From the NCBI GenBank assembly GCA_023228185.1, contig JALOBQ010000062.1, positions 1-5,801 of the forward strand: 5,801 nt of DNA. Direction: 5' to 3'. This DNA comes from Candidatus Omnitrophota bacterium. Lineage in GTDB: Bacteria; Omnitrophota; Gorgyraeia; Gygaellales; Profunditerraquicolaceae. The translations under genes were made by a program, and so were the position numbers. Under the pieces are notes generated by a model, which worked only from the letters and a program-made list of their open reading frames with translations, searched no databases and was not told the origin of the DNA. Of the stretch, positions 1 to 4,757 are shown piece by piece (within the stretch, counting starts at the first letter, position 1; each line of letters starts with the position of its first letter).

Positions 1-19
1 TATTTTCAACTGATCTCCT

Positions 20-203
20 TGGACCCTATTTCCTTCTCGAGGTGGACCCTTTTTCCAGGTCGAGTTGGACCCTGTTTCCTTCACGAGTTGGACCCTGTTT
101 CCAGGTCGAGTTGGACCCTGTTTCCTTCACGAGTTGGACCCTGTTTCCAGGTCGACTTGGACCCTGTTTCCAGCTTGAGTTGGACCCTGTTTCCAGGTCG
201 AGA
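20..203. repeat. 23-bp tandem repeat array, eight direct copies
   Basis: Eight copies of a 23-bp unit start at 20, 43, 66, 89, 112, 135, 158 and 181 with no slippage. Each unit is a 14-bp core, TGGACCCTGTTTCC, plus a 9-bp linker. The core is identical in copies 3-8; copies 1 and 2 differ at core position 9 (A and T instead of G), so the left edge is more decayed. The linker occurs in two main types, AGGTCGAGT and TTCACGAGT, which alternate through copies 1-6 and so give a 46-bp higher-order period. Copies 7 and 8 both carry AG-type linkers. A ninth copy in the same register is inverted (see the hairpin entry). The array has no stop codon in any forward frame because of its composition, and no codon-like pattern, so I treat it as non-coding. 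Function is unknown; protein-binding sites, a mobile-repeat remnant or a neutral satellite are all possible. Confidence 0.95.
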
Positions 204-218
204 TGGAAACAGGGTCCA
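181..218. repeat. Perfect 15-bp inverted repeat closing the tandem array
   Basis: The last direct copy, TGGACCCTGTTTCCA at 181-195, is followed after an 8-nt spacer (GGTCGAGA, 196-203) by its exact reverse complement, TGGAAACAGGGTCCA, at 204-218. The inverted copy begins exactly 23 bp after the previous unit, so it keeps the register of the array. A further partial inverted echo, GGAACAGGG, lies at 220-228. The stem could form a strong hairpin in DNA or RNA. No T-tract follows it on the plus strand, so it is not a typical intrinsic terminator in that direction. It ends 12 bp before the -35 element of the flippase promoter, so a role as operator or insulator is possible but unproven. Confidence 0.9.
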
Positions 219-230
219 GGGAACAGGGAA

Positions 231-259
231 TTGACATTTTGAAAAGTTGAGTGTATCTT
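231..259 (+). promoter_or_regulatory. Sigma70-type promoter of the flippase gene
   Basis: A perfect -35 hexamer, TTGACA, lies at 231-236 and a -10-like TATCTT (4 of 6 consensus matches) at 254-259, separated by the optimal 17 bp. Transcription would be expected to begin about 7 bp after the -10, near 266-268, which coincides with the ATG at 268. There is no purine-rich ribosome binding site between the promoter and the ATG. The element lies immediately right of the repeat array. Confidence 0.65.
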
Positions 260-267
260 ATATCTAG

Positions 268-1515
268 ATGGCTAAAAATACTTATCGACAGGAAGTTAAA
301 ACAGTCCTGGAAAATTTTTTCTCCCTTTCTTCTCTGCAAGGGGTAAATTATGTTTTACCCCTGATTGTCCTACCTTATCTAATCCGCGTGCTCGGCCCGG
401 AAAAAATCGGCCTTATCGCTTTTGCCCAATCGTTTGTCCAATATTTCGTTATCTTAACTGATTATGGTTTTAATCTTTCTGCTACCCGCCAGATTGCTTT
501 ATACAGGGAGCGTAAAGAACAATTGCATCAGATTTTTACCTCTGTGTTGGCGGTAAAACTCATTCTGGTAATAATCAGCTTCTTTCTAATGATGCTCATC
601 GTAAATCTTTTTCCCCGCTTTAAGCAAGACTGGTTAATCTACGCCTTAAGCTTCGGCGCCGTGCTGGGCAACGCGTTATTTCCCAGTTGGTTATTCCAGG
701 GCACGGAAAAAATGAAATATACCGCTTTATTAAATATCGCTTGCGGCATCCTTTACGCGGCAAGCATAATTATTTTTATCAAAAAACCACAAGATTTTTT
801 ATACGTGCCTTTGTTTAATTCAATATTCTTTATTCTTACCGGACTACTTGGGCTGTTTACCGCTTTTAAAATGTTTAATCTCTCTTTAGTTAATCGAAGC
901 GTTAATGATATTCTTAAGCAACTTAAAACGGGCTGGGATTATTTTATCTCCGTAGTGGCAATCAATACCTATACGGCAAGCCGCGTTTTTGCCGTTGGGC
1001 TGCTTACCAATAACACATTTACCGGTTATTACGCCATCGCCGAAAAGATTGCCGGCGCGATCCAGACTTTTCCTCTGGACTCTTTATCGCAGGCAGTATA
1101 TCCGCGTTTTAACAAGATTTTTCAAACCAGCAAGAACAAAGCTTTTCGTTTAATGAATAAAGTGCAAAATTCAATTACAATAACCTATCTTGTAATTATT
1201 CCACTCTGCTATTTTTCGGCTCATTTAATCGTAAAATTAGTCTGCGGCAATGCGTACTCTGGAGTAGTCAGCTGCCTAAGATTACTTTTAATTTCTGTAT
1301 TTTTTGTCGTGGCTAACGCTTTGCGAGTGCAATTCCTGCTTGTTTGCGCCAGGCAGGATTTATATTCTAAAATTCATATTGCCGCCGCTATTTTTGGCTT
1401 GCCTTTAACCTTTATTATGATCTTCTATTACTCTTACCAAGGCGCGGCATTATCCACCATCCTGATCGAAATAGCTGTTTACCTTTCTACGGCAATCATC
1501 TTAAAACGCCTCTAA
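268..1515 (+). CDS. wzx: Wzx-type polysaccharide (O-antigen/EPS) flippase
   Basis: This is a 415-residue, very hydrophobic protein of the polysaccharide-synthesis exporter family (Polysacc_synt/RfbX, MOP superfamily), close to the usual length of about 400-480. Such proteins move undecaprenyl-diphosphate-linked oligosaccharide repeat units across the inner membrane before polymerisation. The N-terminal region is diagnostic: residues 29-50 (LPLIVLPYLIRVLGPEKIGL) and then 51-77, with AFAQSF, the acidic DYGFNLSATRQIA stretch and many hydrophobic segments. FPSWLFQGTEKMKY at 138-151 and GYYAIAEKI at 253-261 are further family-like motifs. About 12 membrane helices are visible as hydrophobic blocks. 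The ATG has no ribosome binding site and lies at the predicted transcription start, so translation may be leaderless; no good in-frame alternative start lies nearby. No glycosyltransferase genes are visible beside it, so the sugar substrate cannot be inferred. It converges with the minus-strand genes. Confidence 0.88.
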   Translation: MAKNTYRQEVKTVLENFFSLSSLQGVNYVLPLIVLPYLIRVLGPEKIGLIAFAQSFVQYFVILTDYGFNLSATRQIALYRERKEQLHQIFTSVLAVKLILVIISFFLMMLIVNLFPRFKQDWLIYALSFGAVLGNALFPSWLFQGTEKMKYTALLNIACGILYAASIIIFIKKPQDFLYVPLFNSIFFILTGLLGLFTAFKMFNLSLVNRSVNDILKQLKTGWDYFISVVAINTYTASRVFAVGLLTNNTFTGYYAIAEKIAGAIQTFPLDSLSQAVYPRFNKIFQTSKNKAFRLMNKVQNSITITYLVIIPLCYFSAHLIVKLVCGNAYSGVVSCLRLLLISVFFVVANALRVQFLLVCARQDLYSKIHIAAAIFGLPLTFIMIFYYSYQGAALSTILIEIAVYLSTAIILKRL

Positions 1516-1544
1516 ATAAAAATCCCGCCGATTTCTCAGCGGGA
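1513..1544 (-). terminator. Intrinsic terminator for the tRNA/acs-side transcripts
   Basis: TCCCGC at 1523-1528 pairs with GCGGGA at 1539-1544 across a 10-nt loop. Read on the minus strand, the 6-bp GC-rich stem is followed directly by TTTTTATTTA (1522-1513), the usual pattern of a Rho-independent terminator. It lies about 95 bp after the end of the tRNA. On the plus strand the stem is followed by AAACCACTG and only later by a T run (1553-1557), so it would be a weaker stop for the flippase gene, whose stop codon lies inside the minus-strand T-tract. Confidence 0.7.
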
Positions 1545-1590
1545 AACCACTGCTTTTTAAAAAATTGACTGCTTTTGCCCTTGCTTTTCC

Positions 1591-1625
1591 CTACATTCTA
1601 TATACTATCTACTACCTACTTTTAT
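1591..1625. repeat. Short degenerate 7-bp repeat
   Basis: Five consecutive heptamers share a CTA or CT start: CTACATT, CTATATA, CTATCTA, CTACCTA and CTTTTAT. The strand is strongly pyrimidine-biased. It lies between the terminator hairpin and the 3' end of the tRNA gene, so it would be in the trailer of a tRNA transcript. The copies are imperfect and few, so this may be simple sequence with no function. The remainder of 1545-1637 holds nothing else I can support. Confidence 0.4.
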
Positions 1626-1637
1626 TTTTTGTATAAC

Positions 1638-1714
1638 TGGTGGCGGAGAGTGGATTTAAACCACCGACCAAGCGGGTATGAGCCGCGTGCTCTATCAGGC
1701 TGAGCTACTCCGCC
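1638..1714 (-). tRNA. tRNA-Met (CAT anticodon), elongator type
   Basis: The minus strand folds into a full cloverleaf of 77 nt including an encoded CCA (1638-1640). The acceptor stem GGCGGAG/CTCCGCC (1708-1714 with 1642-1648), the D stem GCTC/GAGC, the anticodon stem with one C-U mismatch at its outer pair (27-43), and the T stem GGTGG/CCACT are all present. The anticodon loop CTCATAC (1676-1682) has CAT at 1678-1680. A paired 1-72 (G-C) argues against initiator tRNA, and the general pattern resembles bacterial elongator tRNA-Met; tRNA-Ile with lysidine-modified CAT is the alternative. The D loop has G18-A19 instead of GG and the T loop is TTTAAAT instead of TTC, so the usual G19-C56 tertiary pair is replaced by A19-U56. 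The 5' end lies 15 bp after the stop of the small membrane protein gene, and no strong promoter is evident there. Confidence 0.93.
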
Positions 1715-1729
1715 AAAATTATTATTAGA

Positions 1730-1900
1730 TTATTTGATCAACAAGCCCGCTAAAATCAAACCTAAACCCAACAACGCTCGGATCAAACGGCATAAATCAG
1801 AAATCCAGCTATGGCCCAAAGACCTTAACTTTATCGAAACAATACCGTCAAGAAGATTCCAGATACCGCAAAAAATAAGAAATATTTTTACTAAAGTCAT
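1730..1900 (-). CDS. Small two-helix membrane protein, function unknown
   Basis: The predicted product has 56 residues, starting from the ATG at 1900, four bases after the dgkA-type stop codon. A longer TTG start at 1939 would overlap that gene by 35 bp and adds a poorly hydrophobic N-terminus, so I prefer the ATG. Two hydrophobic segments are visible, about residues 2-22 and 39-55, joined by a polar loop with basic residues and the stretch SLGHSWISDLCRLIR. The C-terminal helix is rich in Leu and Gly. I do not recognise a named family. The tight spacing suggests translational coupling with the lipid kinase, so a role at the membrane near lipid-carrier phosphorylation is possible but only inferred. 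No clear ribosome binding site precedes it. A short membrane ORF could also be spurious, but the frame and position look real. Confidence 0.6.
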   Translation of the reverse strand: MTLVKIFLIFCGIWNLLDGIVSIKLRSLGHSWISDLCRLIRALLGLGLILAGLLIK

Positions 1901-1904
1901 TGGT

Positions 1905-2288
1905 TTAAAAAAGTTTTTTCCAGAAAAGAATATAGGCAACAGCTAAAGAGTTCACACAGGTAACCACCACAACCGCCGCGGCAATATCTTTGATTAATTT
2001 TATTTTTACGTTATGCTCTCCGGAAACAATGTTCATCATCATTTCAATCGCCGTATTAAAAATTTCCGCCATAAAAACAAGCGCGACTGTGATCGATAAC
2101 GCCACAAGCTCTATGCCTTTTAGCTTTAAAAAATACCCGAAAAGTAAAGCCGCCAAACCGCAGACAAATATAATCCGCATATTCCTGTGATAAAGAAACA
2201 GGTAAATTAAACCTTTTATGGAAATTTTCAAACTTTCCATAAAACTGTTTGTCTTAAAAACATTGGCGATGATTTTATTTTTAGGCAT
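1905..2288 (-). CDS. dgkA: DgkA-family diacylglycerol/undecaprenol kinase
   Basis: This 127-residue integral membrane protein has the length and pattern of the prokaryotic DgkA family, which phosphorylates diacylglycerol (E. coli type) or undecaprenol (Gram-positive type) with ATP. The signature AEIFNTAIE lies at residues 74-82, including the conserved Glu75, Asn78 and Glu82, followed by the Lys100-Asp101-Ile-Ala-Ala motif at the start of the last helix. An amphipathic N-terminal part with HRNMR at 34-38 precedes three hydrophobic segments at about 39-56, 60-84 and 101-122. The start ATG lies one base after the acsE stop, with AGGA about nine bases upstream (2298-2301) inside acsE. The lipid substrate cannot be decided from sequence. 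Its place after acsE is unusual, since this enzyme belongs to envelope lipid metabolism. Confidence 0.88.
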   Translation of the reverse strand: MPKNKIIANVFKTNSFMESLKISIKGLIYLFLYHRNMRIIFVCGLAALLFGYFLKLKGIELVALSITVALVFMAEIFNTAIEMMMNIVSGEHNVKIKLIKDIAAAVVVVTCVNSLAVAYILFWKKLF

Positions 2289-2289
2289 T

Positions 2290-3078
2290 TTACTTTTTCC
2301 TATAAGCGTCCAGGTAAGAAGCGCAATAAATATTCTTATTCATAATCAATTCCGCGGTGATCAAAGCGTCAAGTAGCTGATTATCTAAAGGGTCCAGTAT
2401 AGCAGAATCCAACCCGTAGGCAATAGCCATGGTTAAAAACGAACGATTAATCAGGTTGCGTGAATTTGTGCCTTGCGAAATATTACTCAAGCCAACCACT
2501 GTCTTCGGGCTAGGCTGGGAAATAAATTTAAACTCGTGAATTGACTCCAGGATATCTTTTAACTGTGCTTGGGCGACATTTACCGGCATCAAAATAGGAT
2601 CCAAATACAAATTTTCAACAGGAAATCCGCTTTCCAGGCAAGCCGTAATAATCTCAGCGGCTAATTCCAAACGTTGGTCTTTATTTTGCGGTATGCCTTT
2701 TGCACTCATCGCTAACCCAATCAAAGAAGAATTATACTTTAGAGCCAACGGAATAATAATATTCAGCTTGTCTTTATCAGCGGTGGTTGAATTAATTATT
2801 GTTTTATTTTTTGCGGCTTTTAAACCCGCCTCAATTACGGAGATCTTACTGGAATCCAGACAAAGCGTAAGATTAGTTACATCCTGCACTGTTTCAATCA
2901 GCCAGGGCATATCGATTAGCGGCTGTCTTGATGCTGGCCCGCAATTTATATCTAAAGCGCTAGCTCCGCAGGCAACCTGTTTAAGCGCGTATTGCTGAAT
3001 TACAGCTTTGTCTTTATCGATAATCGCCTTTGCGATCACCGGGTACATCCCATTAATCAACTCGCCAATAATAAACAT
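2290..3078 (-). CDS. acsE: Methyltetrahydrofolate:corrinoid/iron-sulfur protein methyltransferase
   Basis: This 262-residue enzyme transfers the N5-methyl group of methyltetrahydrofolate to the cobalamin of the corrinoid iron-sulfur protein in the Wood-Ljungdahl pathway. It is a cytoplasmic pterin-binding TIM barrel and, from memory, the same length as the Moorella thermoacetica enzyme. Residues known to matter in that enzyme sit at the same positions here: Asp75 in TLCLDSS, Asn96 in INSTTA, Asp160 in LYLDP and Asn199 in VGLSNISQG. The opening GELING (5-10) and LDINCG (42-47) are also typical. It starts 12 bases after acsD, apparently without a strong ribosome binding site, suggesting coupling. 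Together with the upstream CFeSP and RACo genes it forms the methyl branch hand-off. The family also contains methionine synthase-like methyltransferases, but the neighbours make AcsE much more likely. Confidence 0.96.
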   Translation of the reverse strand: MFIIGELINGMYPVIAKAIIDKDKAVIQQYALKQVACGASALDINCGPASRQPLIDMPWLIETVQDVTNLTLCLDSSKISVIEAGLKAAKNKTIINSTTADKDKLNIIIPLALKYNSSLIGLAMSAKGIPQNKDQRLELAAEIITACLESGFPVENLYLDPILMPVNVAQAQLKDILESIHEFKFISQPSPKTVVGLSNISQGTNSRNLINRSFLTMAIAYGLDSAILDPLDNQLLDALITAELIMNKNIYCASYLDAYRKK

Positions 3079-3090
3079 AATCAGTAAGGT

Positions 3091-4023
3091 TTATGAAAAT
3101 AAATTTTTAATATGCTTGTTTAATTTTTCCGCCGCAGACGGATGCCTGATCACAAGAATATCGGCGCCAGCCTGAATTAAGGCGCTGGCAGTAATTGTTT
3201 CCCAAATTATACCATGCTGCGGGCTTAATTTCGCTTCATTCGCTCTCCAGGCTTCCTGGCCGGCAAAACAAATAAACGGGCAAGCTAATGTTTTATCGCC
3301 GGATAAAGCCGCCAGGCGCGCTCTCTCCATAATTGAATAAGCGTATTCCAAACCATACCCTAAAGCTCCGATAGTCGGATTAATAACTATTCTTTCCAGG
3401 CTCAAACCCATATCTGAAATTAAAATGTTCAATTGTTTGGCGATATTCACGTCTATCGGGCTTTCGGCGACAATACTATGGCCATCGGCCAGGACGCTGG
3501 CAACAAGAGTCTTATAATTGTCCTGCAAAGCGGAGCCAATAAGGCAACGCTCTCCTTTTGCCGCTTCTGAAACTATCGGCAGAATTGAATTATCGACTGC
3601 GTGGTCTCCGCAGCCAATGATAATTAACGGCACTTCAACGCGCTTTAAAAGATCTTTAATAAATTTTCCCGCAAGCTCCGGTTGTTTATTACCGTAATCA
3701 GGGTGAAAACTTACCAGTTTGACGCAAAGCAATTCTGCCTGGCACTCTTTAACGCAATACTCTGCCCATTTAAAAGGATCAAGAATATTTTTGCCTAACG
3801 CGTTTACCAGCTCAACAGGCCAATCGCCTGGCGCCTGATCCCAAACTTCAAAAGCTATTCTTGGAGGATTAGGAATTTTTCCTTCTTTAAACAAAAGCGG
3901 CAATGTATTTTGGCCGCCGATATTCAGGATTTTGCTGCGCGACCCACCTTCGGATTTACAAGCTCCCAGAGTTATGCTTGCGATCTGCGAAGCCCATTTT
4001 TCAATTAGCGGGTGTTCGACCAT
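3091..4023 (-). CDS. acsD: Corrinoid/iron-sulfur protein small subunit (ACDS delta-type)
   Basis: This 310-residue protein matches the small subunit of the heterodimeric corrinoid iron-sulfur protein (CdhD/AcsD family), a TIM barrel that cradles the cobalamin bound by the large subunit AcsC and helps deliver methyl to acetyl-CoA synthase. Family features are NIGGQNTLPLLFKEG near residues 34-48, the following FEVWDQAPGDWPVEL stretch at 58-72, and the C-terminal GIIWETITASALIQAGADIL followed by VIRHPSA. Length is near the usual 310-325. The ATG at 4023 has a good ribosome site, TAGGGG (4031-4036), seven bases upstream, and the gene overlaps the 3' end of cooC by 19 bp. The partner acsC is not in the window and probably lies beyond the right edge. 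Confidence 0.94.
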   Translation of the reverse strand: MVEHPLIEKWASQIASITLGACKSEGGSRSKILNIGGQNTLPLLFKEGKIPNPPRIAFEVWDQAPGDWPVELVNALGKNILDPFKWAEYCVKECQAELLCVKLVSFHPDYGNKQPELAGKFIKDLLKRVEVPLIIIGCGDHAVDNSILPIVSEAAKGERCLIGSALQDNYKTLVASVLADGHSIVAESPIDVNIAKQLNILISDMGLSLERIVINPTIGALGYGLEYAYSIMERARLAALSGDKTLACPFICFAGQEAWRANEAKLSPQHGIIWETITASALIQAGADILVIRHPSAAEKLNKHIKNLFS

Positions 4024-4757
4024 ATTTTTTCCCCTATTTCTTTAAGTTGATTAAAAGCCTTAGCTTGTTCGGGCAACTCTGTTAACGGCTTACCGCTAGA
4101 ACTTAATTCTTCAACCAACGGGTCAAAATCAAGCGCGCCTAGATAAAACAATTGGTTTAGAGAAATTTTTTCTATAATAGCGGTTTGCGCGCGGTTAATC
4201 AATAAAAAACTTTTCTTTGCCTGTATTTTTAAAGAATCCGCCAGCTCAATGATCCGCTTAGCTGATTTTAATCCGATACTTGAGTTATCGCTGATTACCA
4301 GCAAAACGTCCAGAGAACGGGTAGTTTTGCGCGATAAATGCTCAAGCCCCGCCTCATTATCGATAATCACGTAATCATAATTATTAGCAAGCTTAGATAT
4401 CAGAGAACGCAAAATATTATTGATATAACAATAACATCCCGGGCCTTCCGGCCTGCCCATTGCCAATAGGTCAAATCCTTTTGCCTCATAAACAGCTTCT
4501 TGAACTTTTAGTTCGATAAAACGGTCTTTTGGAAAATTTTCCGGTAAACTTTCCGGGTGATTAGTTAAATTGTCAAGGATGCTGCCAATAGACTCAGTTA
4601 GATTAACTCCAAGCAATTCGCCTAAATTACTGTTCGGGTCAGCGTCAATTAAAAGCAAGGAACCTAATTTTTTCTCAATAATCACCCTGGCAATCAAGGC
4701 AGCAATTGTTGTTTTACCTGTACCGCCTTTTCCGGCCATCGCGATTATATAGCCCAT
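4005..4757 (-). CDS. cooC: CooC-type P-loop ATPase for CODH/ACS nickel maturation
   Basis: This 250-residue soluble MinD/SIMIBI-class ATPase is of the CooC/AcsF type, which helps insert nickel into carbon monoxide dehydrogenase or acetyl-CoA synthase. The deviant Walker A GKGGTGKTT at residues 9-17 carries the signature Lys. DADPN at 38-42 is the switch I/Walker A' region and DNEAGLEH at 133-140 the switch II region. A Cys-Tyr-Cys motif at 108-110 corresponds to the CxC that binds nickel at the dimer interface of known CooC proteins. The ATG shares one base with the acsV stop (TGATG) and the 3' end overlaps acsD by 19 bp, so translation is probably coupled across all three genes. Whether it serves CODH (CooC) or ACS (AcsF) cannot be told from sequence. 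Confidence 0.93.
   Translation of the reverse strand: MGYIIAMAGKGGTGKTTIAALIARVIIEKKLGSLLLIDADPNSNLGELLGVNLTESIGSILDNLTNHPESLPENFPKDRFIELKVQEAVYEAKGFDLLAMGRPEGPGCYCYINNILRSLISKLANNYDYVIIDNEAGLEHLSRKTTRSLDVLLVISDNSSIGLKSAKRIIELADSLKIQAKKSFLLINRAQTAIIEKISLNQLFYLGALDFDPLVEELSSSGKPLTELPEQAKAFNQLKEIGEKIWSNTR

Noticed and set aside
20..203. CRISPR array
   Set aside because: The repeat core is only 14 bp, the 9-bp linkers are too short to be spacers and come in two repeated types instead of being unique, and no cas gene is present.
1..242. Open frames through the repeat array, with 23-residue periodic translations such as WTLFPGRVGPCF
   Set aside because: A 23-bp repeat without stop triplets is open in more than one frame with similar periodic products. 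Starts are TTG or GTG without a ribosome site and there is no sign of frame preference. An entering gene fragment from the left cannot be fully excluded, but the evidence favours non-coding DNA.
1565..1606. Plus-strand promoter TTGACT with TACATT or TATACT
   Set aside because: The spacing is 21 bp or more (30 bp for TATACT), outside the workable range, and no plus-strand gene follows.
1715..1745. Separate promoter for the tRNA inside the end of the small membrane gene
   Set aside because: Only TTGTTG with 17 bp to TAATTT can be found. The -35 match is three of six and the region is simply AT-rich, so it is too weak to list.
1900..1939. Longer TTG start for the small membrane protein
   Set aside because: It would overlap dgkA by 35 bp, uses a rare start and adds residues unlike a membrane-protein N-terminus; the ATG at 1900 has natural operon spacing.
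1734..1946. Plus-strand 70-codon ORF opposite the small membrane gene and dgkA end
   Set aside because: It is the antisense shadow of the minus-strand genes, has a lysine/asparagine-rich product without domain features, and no ribosome site.
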